Origin: Streptomyces sp. MP131-18
GTDB taxonomy: Bacteria; Actinomycetota; Actinomycetes; Streptomycetales; Streptomycetaceae
Direction of reading: 5' to 3'
Length of the DNA: 64,000 bases
Assembly: GCF_001984575.1 (NCBI RefSeq)
Contig: NZ_LZNS01000001.1
Coordinates: forward strand, 203,969 to 267,968
The notes below the pieces were generated by a model. That model searched no databases. It was not told where the DNA came from and was given only the letters and a program-made list of their open reading frames with translations. Shown here in pieces: positions 1-11,100 of the stretch (position 1 is the stretch's first letter; each line of letters opens with the position of its first letter). The translations under genes were made by a program, and so were the position numbers.

Positions 1-1389
1 CTCGACTTCGGTTGCGTCGATCTTCTCGCCGCCGCGGTTGATCTGGTCCTTCACCCGGCCCACCACGCGCAGGTGGCCGCTGGGCAGGCGGCGGACGAGG
101 TCACCGGTGCGGTAGTAGCCGTCCTCGGTGAAGTGGGTGTGTGCGTGCCGTGGCGAACGGTAGTAACCACGCAGGGTGTAGGGCCCTCGGGTGAGCAACT
201 CCCCCACGTCGCCGTCGGGGAGGGGACGGCCGTCCGGGTCGGTGACGAGCACTTCGTCGTCGGGAGAGACCGGTCGGCCCTGGGTGGTGCAGATGAGCTC
301 GTCCGGATCGTCGAGCCGGGTCAGGTTGAGCAGCCCTTCCGCCATACCGAACACTTGTTGGAGGCGGCAGCCCAGCTCCGGGCCGATCCGCCGCGCCGAC
401 TCGTCCGGCAGTCGTGCGGCGCCGACCTGGAGGACTCGCAGACTCGTCAGATCCGGCCGGCTGTCCCGGGCCTCGGTGAGCCAGTGGGGCACCAGCGGTG
501 GATTGACCGCCGTGATGGTGACCCGCTCGCGCTCGATCAGCTCGAAGGCGCTGGCCGGGCTGGGGTTGGGCGCCAGTACGACGGTGCCTCCCGCGTGCAG
601 CGTCCCCAGGATGCCGGGGCAGCTCATGGTGAAGTTGAAGGCGATCGGCAGTACGGCGAGATACACACTGTCCGGGCCCAGTCGGCAGATCTCCGCCGCC
701 GCTCGGGCGTTGTACGCGTAGTCCTGGTGGGTACGCGGGACGAGCTTGGGGCTACCGGTGGTACCTCCCGACAGCAGGAGCAGCGCCAAGTCGCCTGGGG
801 CGGGCGGCTTCCCGCCGGGATCGGCCTGGCCGCCTCGCCGGAGGTCCTCGAAGGGGACCAGGTCGGCGTGGTCGCCGACGTCACCGACGACGATCACCCG
901 ACGGACGGCGTTCTCGGCCTCACGGATCTCGACGGCCAACGACCGGTGGTCGAAACGGGCGTGGCGATCTGGCACGACATAGGCGACCGCGTCCGTTTGC
1001 CGTGCCAGGCGGCTGATCTCGGAGCGGCGGTGCCCGGGCATGGCGTGGATCGGCACGGTGCCGAGGCGTTGCAGTGCGAACCAAGTCAGCACGAACTCGG
1101 CGACATTGGGCAGTTGGACGATGACTCGGTCTCCGCGCCGGAGCCCGAGCCCGTGGAGCGCCCGCGCCACTGTCGTAACCTCGTCTTCCAACGCGGCGTA
1201 GGTCCACCGGCGTCCGCCGTCCACCAGGGCCGTCGCCCCGGGGCGCAGCGTGGCCTGCCGCCGTGGGATGTCGCCGAGCAGTTCGTCTCCCCAGTACCCG
1301 GCCGAGCGGTAGCGCAACGCGGCCTCCGGCGGCCAGCCCGGCCATTCCGGCGAGTCGCCGGGGGCCCGCCGGGACGGTGTCCTGTCCAT
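1..1389 (-). CDS. Aryl-acid (salicylate/2,3-DHB) AMP ligase, 3' end cut by window edge
   Basis: Stand-alone adenylation enzyme of the DhbE/YbtE/PchD type, expected to activate salicylate or a related aryl acid and load it on the aryl carrier domain of NRPS1. The ATG at 1389 opens MDRTPSRRAPG and the frame stays open for 463 codons to base 1, so the last ~80 residues lie outside the window. Visible motifs: A3-like LLLLSGGTTGSPK, an aryl-acid pocket segment PIAFNFTMSCPG (family members usually have HNF or HNY here; the His is Phe), YYRTGD, and the A8-type GRVKDQINRGGEK typical of aryl-acid ligases. It is transcribed away from NRPS1 across a 189-bp gap holding a Zur-like box. The family is secure; the substrate is inferred from the NRPS architecture. 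Confidence 0.93.
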   Translation of the reverse strand, partial: MDRTPSRRAPGDSPEWPGWPPEAALRYRSAGYWGDELLGDIPRRQATLRPGATALVDGGRRWTYAALEDEVTTVARALHGLGLRRGDRVIVQLPNVAEFVLTWFALQRLGTVPIHAMPGHRRSEISRLARQTDAVAYVVPDRHARFDHRSLAVEIREAENAVRRVIVVGDVGDHADLVPFEDLRRGGQADPGGKPPAPGDLALLLLSGGTTGSPKLVPRTHQDYAYNARAAAEICRLGPDSVYLAVLPIAFNFTMSCPGILGTLHAGGTVVLAPNPSPASAFELIERERVTITAVNPPLVPHWLTEARDSRPDLTSLRVLQVGAARLPDESARRIGPELGCRLQQVFGMAEGLLNLTRLDDPDELICTTQGRPVSPDDEVLVTDPDGRPLPDGDVGELLTRGPYTLRGYYRSPRHAHTHFTEDGYYRTGDLVRRLPSGHLRVVGRVKDQINRGGEKIDATEVE

Positions 1390-1456
1390 GCCTGTCGGCT
1401 CCTTTCATCGCGCCGCGGGGATGTCCTCGCCTGCTGGCATCCCCCGGCCCAGTCTT

Positions 1457-1471
1457 GAACATGATTATCAT
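1457..1471 (+). promoter_or_regulatory. Zur-like box in the ligase/NRPS1 divergent promoter
   Basis: GAACATGATTATCAT. With the preceding T it matches 13 of 15 positions of TGAAAATGATTTTCA, the actinobacterial Zur-type operator as I recall it. It lies 68 bp upstream of the ligase start and 108 bp upstream of NRPS1, so one bound repressor could control both directions. Zur control is established for the S. coelicolor coelibactin cluster; here it is inferred from the motif. It shares 13 of 15 bases with the box at 28016. Confidence 0.7.
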
Positions 1472-1578
1472 CTTTACATAGGCTTCGGGCGGCGCGGGGC
1501 TGTCTCGTTCCGTGAGCACCACGACCCATCCAGCGGACCGGCCGTACTCGCCGCTCGCAAAGGAGGCATTCAGCACCC

Positions 1579-4500
1579 GTGACCGACGCATCTGGAACCG
1601 AACGAGCGACAACCGGACCCGACGTTCACGCGATGGTCGCCGAGCTGCTTGGGATGTCGGCGGACGACCTCGGCCCGAAGGCAGATCTGTTCGAGCTGGG
1701 GCTGGACTCCCTGGGGCTCATCCGGCTCACCGGCGAGTGGCGCCGACGCGGGTTCATGGTCAGCTTCGAGCAGTTGGCCGACGCGCCCACAGTGAGCGAC
1801 TGGGCGCGCATTCTGGCCACGGCCGCCGGAGCTCGACCGCCGGCCGAGCCCGAGAGGGAGCGCCCGAGGGCACGGACCGATACCAGCCGCGCGGAGCCCG
1901 ACGATGTCTTCCCGCTTGGCCTGATGCAGCACGCCTACTGGATCGGGCGCCAGGACGAGCAGCCACTCGGCGGTGTGGGCGCCCATTTCTACGCCGAGCT
2001 GGACGGGACGGCCGTGGAGCCCGAGCGCTTGGCCGTCGCGGTCACCGCGCTGCGCCGACGCCACGAGATGCTGGGCGTCACCGTGCTGGACGACGGACGC
2101 CAGCGCGTGATCGACCGCGAGGTCGAGCCCGCCATCACCGTGCACGACCTCCGCGACCACACGGCCGAGGAGGCGCAGGCGGTTTTGGCCTCGGCGCGCG
2201 ACCGCCTCACCCACCGCCGCATGAACGTCGAGGAGGGAGAGGTCTTCGACGTCACGCTCTCCCTGCTCCGCGGCGGGGTGACCCGGCTGCACCTCGACCT
2301 CGACATGATCGCTGCGGACGCCGCGAGCATGAGAGTGCTGCTGGCCGATCTGCAGCGCCTCTACACCGACCCGGCGGCCGAACTCCCGGCCATCGTCACC
2401 CACTACGACGAGTACCTGCGCCGCACCAGGGAGGAACGAGCCGAGGAGCGGGAACAGGCCCGCGCCTGGTGGGCCGAGTGCCTTCCCGCTCTCAGCGCTC
2501 CGCCCGCGTTGCCGACCGTGGTCGACCCGCAGAGCCCGGAGTCCTCGGCGGAACACTTTCGCCGTACCACCCGCCTGCACCACTGGTTCGACGCGGACCG
2601 TACGGCGAAGCTGCACGCCGCGTCCCGCCGGCACGGACTGACCCCCACCGCCGTGCTGGCCACGGCCTTCGCCGAGGTGATCGCCGCCTGGAGCGCCGAG
2701 CCCCGGTTCTTCCTCAACCTCCCGCTCTTCCACCGCGACGCCGCGGCACCGGACGCCGACCTGCTGGTGGGCGACTTCAGCAGCTCGGTCCTGCTGGAGG
2801 TTGACCTCGGTGCCCCGCGCCCGTTCGCCGAGCAGGCATCCGACCTCCAGTCCCGGCTGCGCGCCGCTATCGCGCACGGGGCGTACTCCGGCGTCGAGGT
2901 GCTGCGGGACCTGGCCCGCGCGGGCGGTGGCACGCCGGTTCTCGCACCAGTCGTCTACACCAGCGCCCTCGGACTCGGCGAGGTCTACGACCGTCCGGTG
3001 CGGGAGACCTTCGGCGAGCCGTCCTGGATCATCTCCCAGGGGCCCCAGGTCTGGTTGGACGCCCAGGTCACCGAACTGGACGGGGGACTCCTGCTCAACT
3101 GGGACGTGCGGGAGCATGCCTTCGCCCCCGGCTCGATGCCGGCCGCGTTCGACGCTTACCTGACCCTGGTCGGCGGCCTGCTCGACGAAGAGGAGAGCTG
3201 GCGGCGGCCCGTGGGGCCCCAACTGCCCGTCACCCAGCGCCGAGTGCGCGACCGGGTCAACGACACGGCCACTCCCGTCGAGCGGGTGCGCCTCCACCAG
3301 GGCTTCCACCGAACCGCCACCGAGTTTCCCGAGCGGGTGGCCCTGGTCGACGAGGTGGGCAGATCCCGCACCTACGGCTGCCTGGCCCGCTGGGCCGAGC
3401 AGGTCTCGGCGCTGCTGGTGACCCAGGGGGTGCGCCCCGGTGATTCGGTGGTCGTGAGCCTACCGAGGGGGGCCGCACAGGTCGCCGCCGTCCTGGGCGT
3501 TCTCGGAGCGGGCGCCACCTACGTACCCGTCGGCGTCGGGCAGCCCGAGCACCGGGCCGCGCTCGTCCTGAGAGCAGCCGAGGCGAACGCCGTCCTCACC
3601 GACGAGCGCCACCGAAAACGGTGGCGCGGCCTGGCCGGTAAGACGGTCGCGGTCCTGCCGATCGAGGGTGCCGAACGCCTGGTCCCGGCGGAACCGGTCC
3701 TCGACCGCCCCGATGACTCCCCCGCCTATGTCATCTTCACCTCGGGCTCCACCGGACTGCCCAAGGGGGTCGAGGTCTCCCACCGGGCCGCCATGAACAC
3801 ACTGGGGGCGATCAACGCCCGGTATGGCATCGGTCCGGGCGATCGCGGCCTGGCGCTGGCCGAGCTGGACTTCGACATGTCCGTCTACGACCTCTTCGGA
3901 CCGCTGTCGGCGGGCGGTTCGGTTGTCCTGATCGGCGAGGAGGCCCAACGTGACGCGCAGCACTGGGCCTCGCTGGTGCGCGAGCTGGGTGTCACCGTCG
4001 TCAACTGCGTACCCGCGCTTCTGGAGATGCTGCTGACGGCGGCCGAATCGGGCATCGGTCCGGGCACCTCGCTGCGGCTGGTACTCCTCGGCGGTGACTG
4101 GGTGGGCCTGGACCTGCCGGGGCGGTTGCGCGCGCTGGTGCCCGGGGCCCGTCTGGTCGCCCTGGGCGGCATGACCGAGGCGGCCGTGCACTCCACGGTC
4201 TTCGACCTGGACGAGGTGGAGCCCGGCTGGTCCTCCGTTCCCTGGGGTGTGCCGCTGCCGAACATGCGCGCCCGGGTCGTGGACTCCAGGGGCCGAGACT
4301 GCCCGGACTGGGTGCCGGGGGAACTGTGGATCGCCGGCACCGGCCTGGCCAACGGCTACCGCGGTGACCCCGAGCGCACGACCGAGCGGTTCGTCGAGCA
4401 CGCCGGCCACCGCTGGTACCGCACCGGGGACCGGGCGCGCTACCGCGATGACGGGCTCCTGGAGTTCCTCGGCCGGACCGACCACCAGATCAAGCTGCGC

Positions 4501-7500
4501 GGCCACCGCATCGAACTCGGCGAAGTGGAGGCCGCAGCCGTCGCACACCCGGATGTCAAGGCGGCGGTCGCGCTGGTGACCGGCAGCCCCGCCCGACTGG
4601 TGCTCGTCGCCGCCGGGGAGGCCGAGCCGGAGGAGGTACTGCGAGCCCTGCGCTCCCACCTCCCCGCCTACATGATGCCCGGGCAGGTGACCGCCGTGGA
4701 CGCCCTGCCGCTGACCCGCAACGGCAAACCCGACCGCACCAAGGCGGCCGAACTGGCCGACCATGAGCGCGTCATGGGGTCCGGCGCCGCGCCCTCCGGG
4801 TGGGCGGAAACCGTCGTCGCGCGTGTGTGGTCGGAGGTGCTGGGCATCGCCGACATCGGGCGCGAGGATTCGTTCTTCGCCCTGGGCGGTGACTCGCTGC
4901 TGGCCACCCGGGTGATCGTCGCCCTGCGACGGGCCGGGGTGGGCGACGCCGGTATCGCCCGGCTGTTCTCCCGCCCCCGGCTGGCGGACTTCGCCGCCGA
5001 CCTCACCCGGGGACTCGCCGTTGACGACGTGCTGACCCAGGGCGACCCGGAACGGCGACATGAGCCGTTCCCGCCCACGGACGTGCAGCGCGCCTTCTGG
5101 ATCGGGCGCGACGACCGCCTCCCCCTGGGCGGCGTCGGCACCTACCACTACAGCGAGTTCGACAGCGACGACATCGATCTGGACCGCATGGAACGGGCCT
5201 GGCGCAGGCTCGTCGAACGCCACGAGATGCTGCGCGCCGTCTTCGACGAAGACGGGCGGCAACGCATCCTCCCCACGGTGCCGCATCAACCGATCACCGT
5301 CACCGAGATCACCGCCGAAGAAGCCGCCGCCGAACTCACCCGGCTGCGCGAGGAGTCCTCGCACCGCCGACTGGACCCCACCAGGTGGCCCCTGTTCGAC
5401 ATCAGAGCGGTGCGCTACCCGCACCATGGACACACCCGCACTCGCCTCGCGATCGGGCTCGACTACATCGCCCTCGACGGCGCGTCGATCATCCTGCTCT
5501 ACGGCGAACTCGACACCCTCTATCGCGAGCCTGAGGCAGCTCTGCCGCCGATCGACATCTCCTTCCGGGACTACGTCCTGGAGGTGGTCCCCGACACCGA
5601 AGCGGTGCGGCGCGCACGCGCCTACTGGCTGGACCGGCTGGAGGCGCTCCCCCACGCCCCGGCGCTACCGCTGGCCAAGGACCCCTCGACCATCGCCCAC
5701 CCCCGGTTCACCCGCCGCACCCGCCCTCTCGCCGCCGACCGCTGGGCGCGGCTGCGTGAACGGGCGGCCCAACACCAGCTCACCCCGTCCGTGGTGCTGT
5801 TGCTCTGCTATGTCGAGGTGCTGGCCGCCTGGAGCGACCGGACCGGAGTGACGGTCAACCTCACGCTCTTCAACAGGCTGCCGGTGCATCCCCATATCCA
5901 CCGTGTCGTCGGCGACTTCACCTCCGTCTCGCTCATCGGTCACCGTCCCGCGCCGGATGAGGACTGGCCGACCGCCGCGCACCGTCTCCAGCGTGTGATG
6001 GGCGAGGATCTCGATCACCGCGAGGAGTCCGCGATCTGGCTGATGCAGGAGCTCGCGCGGCGCACGGGAACGGTCGAGGCCGCGATGCCGGTGGTCTTCA
6101 GCAGCTCGGTCGGGGTAGGCGACCGGGAGGTGAAGGACCTCTCCGAGACCTTCCCCGCCAAGGTGTTCGGGATCTCCCAGACGCCTCAGGTGATGCTGGA
6201 CAACCAGGTCACCGAGGCGGCCGACGGCATCGTCGTCAGCTGGGACGCGATCGAGGACCTCTTCCTCCCCGGTGTCCTCGATGCCATGTTCGCCACCTAC
6301 TGCCGGCTGCTCGACCACTTGGTGGACGAGGAGTGGGCCGGTCCACTTCCCGTCGCGCCGCCTGAGGAACAGCGAGCGCGGCGTGCGGAGTTCAACGCCC
6401 GGCGGGCCACCGATCCCGTCGAGACGCTGCACGCGGCCTTCTTCCGGCAGGCCGTCGCCGCCCCCGACCGCACGGCGCTGCTCCTCCCCGAGGGCTCCCT
6501 GACCTACGGCGCGTTGGCCGACCGTGCCCTACGGGTCGCGGCGGCACTCGCCGCACGCGGCGTGGGCGCCGGCGACATCGTCGCCCTGGCGCCGGCCGCC
6601 GGGCAGGAACAGGTGACCGCGGCCCTCGGGGTGCTGCGGGCCGGTGCGGCGTTCGCCCCCCTCCGCCCCGACGACGGCCCCGACCGGCGCCGGGCCCGGT
6701 GCCTGGTCGCCGGCGTCAAGCTGATCATCGCCGACTCCCCCCAGCCGGAAGGGCCGTGGCGGGTCGTGACGCCGGCCGAACTGCTCGCCTCGAACGACGT
6801 CCCTCCGCCTATCGACGCCGAGGACCCCGACGCGCCCGCCCACTGCGTTCTCACCGGCGGCGACGGAGCGCCCGCACGGGCTGTGCTGTACGGACACCGC
6901 GCCACGGCGGGCCCCCTCGTCGAGCTCCGTGAGCGCCTCGGCGTCGACCAGGACGACAAGGGACTCGCCCTGCACACATTGGACAGTCCGCCGGGCCTGT
7001 TCGATGTCTTCGGTCTGCTGGGCGTCGGGGCCGCACTCGTGCTCCCGCGCGCCGACGAGCGCGACGCCCCGGATGCCTGGCGGCGGCTGATCGGTCGCTA
7101 CGAGGTCACCGTGTGGAACGGCACCCCCCGGCAGCTCGACGCGCTGCTGGGCGACGGCCGGGAGGAGCCCGACGGCACCACCGGCCGACTCCGCGCGGCC
7201 TTGCTCCACGGCGACCGGATTCCGCCGGGCCTGCACGAGCGGTTCCGCGAACGGGCGGGCGTCGATCACCGCTTCATCGCCCTGGGGACCGTCCCGGGTG
7301 CCCCCACGGGAGCGGGCCTGCTCATCGTCGACGACGAACCCCGGCCGGGGTCGGCGTTCCCGCGCGGGACTCCGCTGGCGAGCCAACACCACCGCGTGGT
7401 GGACGCCCTCGGCGGGGACTGTCCGGACTGGGTCACCGGGGAGATTCACCTCGGAGGCTCGGGAGCGCCCCTGGACGTGCGCGAGGACATCGGCGACGGT

Positions 7501-8184
7501 CCGCCGACGCTGGTGACGCACGGCGGGGAACGCTGGTACCGCACCGGGATGCGCGGCCGGTTCCGCCCCGACGGGACGATGGAACTGCTGGGTACCCCCC
7601 AGCGCCGGGTGACCATGGCGGGCCGCCCGGTGGAACTCGACGAGGTCGAGGCCGCGTTGGAGGCACATCCCGCCGTCGCCCACGCGGTGGTGCTGCCCCT
7701 CGAAGCGGCGGCCGGGCACAGGTTGCGCGCGCTCGTCGTACCCCGCGGCCCCGAACCGGTCGGCGCCGCCGACCTGACGCGGCACCTCGGCACGCTGCTG
7801 CCGCCGCACGCGGTGCCCACCGACCTCGAGCTCATCGACCGCCTTCCCATGACCCCCGACGGCATGACCGACCGCGCCGGCCTGGCCGCCGCCGCAGCCG
7901 CCGGGACGGGGCAGTCCGGCCCGCCACGCACGGACACCGAGAAGGAGGTCGCGGCCCTGTGGGCCGAGACGCTCGGACGCCAGGTCACCGACCGGTACGC
8001 CAACTTCTTCGCGGAGGGCGGGGACAGCCTCGCGGCGCTGCGCCTGGTCGCCGCCGTCAACGCGGTCCTGGGCGTGGACGTGCCCGTGCGCGACTTCCTC
8101 GCCGCCTCCACCGTCGCCGACCTGGCCGCCCGGGTCGAAAGCTCCCAGTCGACGCACATCCTGGAAGAGAGCGGAATCATATGA
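1579..8184 (+). CDS. NRPS1: ArCP-Cy-A-PCP-Cy-ghost A-PCP (yersiniabactin HMWP2-like)
   Basis: 2201-aa NRPS; GTG start after AAAGGAGG. Domains in order: aryl carrier (Ser44 in GLDSLGL); cyclisation domain ~110-545 with the DxxxxDxxS signature DMIAADAAS at 242-250; adenylation domain ~565-1075 with FTSGSTGLPKG, LDFDMSVYD, YRTGD and NGKPDR; PCP with Ser1106 (GGDSLL); second Cy ~1165-1600 with DYIALDGAS at 1295-1303; a degenerate adenylation domain ~1615-2105; PCP with Ser2150 (GGDSLA). FDMSVYD and the VVNCVP segment give D-M-Y-N at the first specificity positions, close to the cysteine code DLYN. Expected product on the enzyme: aryl-thiazoline-thiazoline. The ghost A2 reads LTGGDGAPARA at A3 and lacks the A10 lysine (PDGMTDR), so A1 probably loads both PCPs, as in HMWP2. 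Overlaps NRPS2 by ATGA. Confidence 0.95.
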   Translation: MTDASGTERATTGPDVHAMVAELLGMSADDLGPKADLFELGLDSLGLIRLTGEWRRRGFMVSFEQLADAPTVSDWARILATAAGARPPAEPERERPRARTDTSRAEPDDVFPLGLMQHAYWIGRQDEQPLGGVGAHFYAELDGTAVEPERLAVAVTALRRRHEMLGVTVLDDGRQRVIDREVEPAITVHDLRDHTAEEAQAVLASARDRLTHRRMNVEEGEVFDVTLSLLRGGVTRLHLDLDMIAADAASMRVLLADLQRLYTDPAAELPAIVTHYDEYLRRTREERAEEREQARAWWAECLPALSAPPALPTVVDPQSPESSAEHFRRTTRLHHWFDADRTAKLHAASRRHGLTPTAVLATAFAEVIAAWSAEPRFFLNLPLFHRDAAAPDADLLVGDFSSSVLLEVDLGAPRPFAEQASDLQSRLRAAIAHGAYSGVEVLRDLARAGGGTPVLAPVVYTSALGLGEVYDRPVRETFGEPSWIISQGPQVWLDAQVTELDGGLLLNWDVREHAFAPGSMPAAFDAYLTLVGGLLDEEESWRRPVGPQLPVTQRRVRDRVNDTATPVERVRLHQGFHRTATEFPERVALVDEVGRSRTYGCLARWAEQVSALLVTQGVRPGDSVVVSLPRGAAQVAAVLGVLGAGATYVPVGVGQPEHRAALVLRAAEANAVLTDERHRKRWRGLAGKTVAVLPIEGAERLVPAEPVLDRPDDSPAYVIFTSGSTGLPKGVEVSHRAAMNTLGAINARYGIGPGDRGLALAELDFDMSVYDLFGPLSAGGSVVLIGEEAQRDAQHWASLVRELGVTVVNCVPALLEMLLTAAESGIGPGTSLRLVLLGGDWVGLDLPGRLRALVPGARLVALGGMTEAAVHSTVFDLDEVEPGWSSVPWGVPLPNMRARVVDSRGRDCPDWVPGELWIAGTGLANGYRGDPERTTERFVEHAGHRWYRTGDRARYRDDGLLEFLGRTDHQIKLRGHRIELGEVEAAAVAHPDVKAAVALVTGSPARLVLVAAGEAEPEEVLRALRSHLPAYMMPGQVTAVDALPLTRNGKPDRTKAAELADHERVMGSGAAPSGWAETVVARVWSEVLGIADIGREDSFFALGGDSLLATRVIVALRRAGVGDAGIARLFSRPRLADFAADLTRGLAVDDVLTQGDPERRHEPFPPTDVQRAFWIGRDDRLPLGGVGTYHYSEFDSDDIDLDRMERAWRRLVERHEMLRAVFDEDGRQRILPTVPHQPITVTEITAEEAAAELTRLREESSHRRLDPTRWPLFDIRAVRYPHHGHTRTRLAIGLDYIALDGASIILLYGELDTLYREPEAALPPIDISFRDYVLEVVPDTEAVRRARAYWLDRLEALPHAPALPLAKDPSTIAHPRFTRRTRPLAADRWARLRERAAQHQLTPSVVLLLCYVEVLAAWSDRTGVTVNLTLFNRLPVHPHIHRVVGDFTSVSLIGHRPAPDEDWPTAAHRLQRVMGEDLDHREESAIWLMQELARRTGTVEAAMPVVFSSSVGVGDREVKDLSETFPAKVFGISQTPQVMLDNQVTEAADGIVVSWDAIEDLFLPGVLDAMFATYCRLLDHLVDEEWAGPLPVAPPEEQRARRAEFNARRATDPVETLHAAFFRQAVAAPDRTALLLPEGSLTYGALADRALRVAAALAARGVGAGDIVALAPAAGQEQVTAALGVLRAGAAFAPLRPDDGPDRRRARCLVAGVKLIIADSPQPEGPWRVVTPAELLASNDVPPPIDAEDPDAPAHCVLTGGDGAPARAVLYGHRATAGPLVELRERLGVDQDDKGLALHTLDSPPGLFDVFGLLGVGAALVLPRADERDAPDAWRRLIGRYEVTVWNGTPRQLDALLGDGREEPDGTTGRLRAALLHGDRIPPGLHERFRERAGVDHRFIALGTVPGAPTGAGLLIVDDEPRPGSAFPRGTPLASQHHRVVDALGGDCPDWVTGEIHLGGSGAPLDVREDIGDGPPTLVTHGGERWYRTGMRGRFRPDGTMELLGTPQRRVTMAGRPVELDEVEAALEAHPAVAHAVVLPLEAAAGHRLRALVVPRGPEPVGAADLTRHLGTLLPPHAVPTDLELIDRLPMTPDGMTDRAGLAAAAAAGTGQSGPPRTDTEKEVAALWAETLGRQVTDRYANFFAEGGDSLAALRLVAAVNAVLGVDVPVRDFLAASTVADLAARVESSQSTHILEESGII

Positions 8185-11100
8185 AGGTCCAGCAGATCGT
8201 CTCCGACCTGGAGAAGGACGGCATTCGGCTCTGGGCGGAGGACGGACAGCTTCGCTTCCGCGCGCCCCGGGGGGCGTTGACGGAGGAGCGGCGCGCCCTG
8301 CTCCGCACCCACCGGGACGAGGTGCTGACCCACCTGACCGAGCGTGCTCACGCGGCCCGGATCGCCCCCGATCGCGCCGCCGCCCACGCGCCCTTTTCGC
8401 TCACCGACATCCAGGCCGCCTACCTCGTGGGCCGCGGCGAGGCCTATGGCTACGGCGGGGTGGCCTGCCATGTCTACCTCGAAATGGCCTACCCGGTGGC
8501 GATGGACGCCGACCGGCTCAACGACGCCTGGTGGGCCGTCGTCCGCCGTCACGACATGCTGCGCGCCACCGTGCACCCCGACGGCTCCCAGGAGGTGCTT
8601 CCGGAACTGCCCGAGCCGCCCATCGACCTGCGCGACCTGCGCGGTGCGCCACCCGATGCGGTGGAGGAACGGGTCGCCGAGGTGCGCGAGGAGCTTGCCA
8701 CCCGGGTGCCACCTACCGACGAACCGCCCCTGTTCGCCGTGCGGTTGACCCACTGCGACGACGCCCTGATTCTCCATCTGTCCATGGACCAGCTGATCGT
8801 CGACTATGCCAGCCTGCTGCTGGTGCTGGCCGAACTGGAAGACATCTACCACGGCAGGCCGCTGCTGCCGCTGGACATCGGCTTCCGCGACTACGTACTG
8901 ACGCGTCGGCAACAGAGTCTCACCTCCGAGTACGACCGCCACCGCGACTACTGGCTGCGCCGCCTGCCCGACCTGCCCAACGCCCCCGAACTCCCCGTCG
9001 CCCCCGGCACCGAGCGGCCCGGACCCTTCAGCCGCTTCGAAACGGTGCTCGACCCCGACCGCGCACGGGCGTTTGCCGACCACGCCGCCGCTCACGGACT
9101 CACCGTCTCGGCCGCCGTCCTGGCCGCTTACGCCGAAGTCATCGGCCGGTGGAGCGGCAACCCACGCTTCACCCTGAACGTGCCCACCTTCACCCGCCTC
9201 CCCCTGCACGAGCAGGTCGACCAGCTCGTGGGCGACTTCACCACGGTGGAACTGCTGGCCGTGGACCTGGGCGAGGAACGCGGCTTCGCCGAGCGGGCCG
9301 GTGCCCTGAGCGCCACGCTGTTGGAAGACCTCTCACATGGGCTGTTCACCGGCAGCCAGGTGCTCGCCGAACTGAGCCGGGCCGGCCAGTCCGGACCCCT
9401 GCTGATGCCGGTTGTCTTCACCAGCACTCTCGGCTCGGCCACTACCAGGCGGCCGGAGGGCGTGGTGCGCTACGCCAGAACGCAGACGCCTCAGGTCTGG
9501 CTGGATTGCCAGGTGATGGAGCGAGCCGACAGGCTCGCGCTCAGTTGGGACGTGCGCCGGGGAGTGCTCGCCGGCTCCACGGCGGAGGACATGTTCGAGG
9601 CGTTCGCCAAACTGGTGACCACCCTCGCCGACGACAAGGCCGCCTGGCGGTCTCCGGCCCGCGTGGAACTGCCCGCGAGCACCAAGGCGGTACGCGAGCG
9701 GGTCAACGACACGAGCGCCCCCGCGCCCCGGGCCCGGCTTCAGGACGGTGTGGTGGACACCGCGCGGCGTCTTCCTCAGCGGATCGCCGTGTTCGCCCGC
9801 GACAGGTCCCTGACCTACGGGGAGCTGATCGAGCACGCCCAGGGAGTCGCCCGCGCGCTCCGCGCGGCCGGTGTCGGCCGCGGCGACCTCGTCGCGATCT
9901 CCCTGGAGAAGGGCTGGGAGCAGCCGACGGCAGTGCTCGGCACCCTTCTGGCCGGCGCCGCCTACCTGCCGCTTGACACCAACCAGCCCAAGCTCCGCCA
10001 GGCGGCGATCCTCGCCGACGCCAAGGCCGCCGCCCTCCTCACCCAGTCCTGGCTCGCCACCGAACGCGATCGGCCGGACGGCTTGCCGGTGATCCCGGTG
10101 GACTCCTGTCCGCCTTCGCCCGAGCCTCTCGACGACGCCGGGACCGCCCCGGACGACTTGGCGTACGTGATCTACACCTCCGGTTCCACCGGCGCCCCCA
10201 AGGGCGTGATGATCGGTCACGCCGCCGCCCTGAACACGGTCGCCGACATGAACCACCGCTTCGCGCTCACCCCCGAGGACCGGGTCTTCGCCTTGGCCCA
10301 GCTCGGGTTCGACCTGTCCGTCTACGACATCTTCGGTCCACTCGCCGTGGGTGCCGCGATGGTCATGGCCGATCCCGTGCGCCGGGGCGACCCCTCCAGC
10401 TGGGCCGAGATCGTCCGTGAGGACGGCGTCACCATCTGGAACTCCGTCCCCGGCCAGCTTCAGATGCTGCACGATTACCTGCGGGCCGACGACCCACCAC
10501 TGCCCTCGCTGCGGCTGGCTCTGCTCTCCGGTGACTGGATTCCGCCCAGGCTGCCGGCCGCGGTGGCCCGTTGGGCTCCCTCGGCCGAGGTCCACAGCCT
10601 GGGCGGCGCGACCGAGGCATCCATCTGGTCCATCCACCACGCCGTACGTGCCGAGGACGCCGAACGCCCCAGCATCCCCTACGGCAGGCCGCTGACCAAC
10701 CAGACCTTCCACGTCCTGGACCAGACGATGCGCCCCCGCCCCGACCTGGTGCCGGGCGAGCTGTACATCGGCGGTATCGGGCTTGCTCAGGGCTACCTCG
10801 GGGACGCCCCACGCACCGCCGAGCGCTTCCTCCTCCACCCGGGCACCGGCGAACGGCTCTACCGCACGGGTGACCTCGGCCGCTACCACCCCGACGGCAC
10901 CATCGAGTTCCTCGGCCGCGACGACCAGCAGGTCAAGATCCGTGGGTACCGCATCGAGCTGGGCGAGATCCAGTCCGTCCTCGAGGGCCTGCCGGCGGTA
11001 GGCGCCGCGGCCGTGGTCGTCGCCGGCGGCCGGGGCGACGCGACCACCGGGGGCTCACGCTCCCTGGCCGCCTTCGTCGAGCCGGCACGCCACGAACTCC

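Noticed and set aside
73..1458. 461-codon plus-strand open frame at the left edge
   Set aside because: It is antisense to the AMP ligase. The minus-strand frame shows ligase motifs; the plus frame shows none.
3460..5655. 731-codon minus-strand open frame
   Set aside because: Antisense to NRPS1, His/Gly/Gln-rich with no domain, a common artefact in high-G+C genes. The same holds for the long antisense frames under NRPS2 and the ABC transporters.
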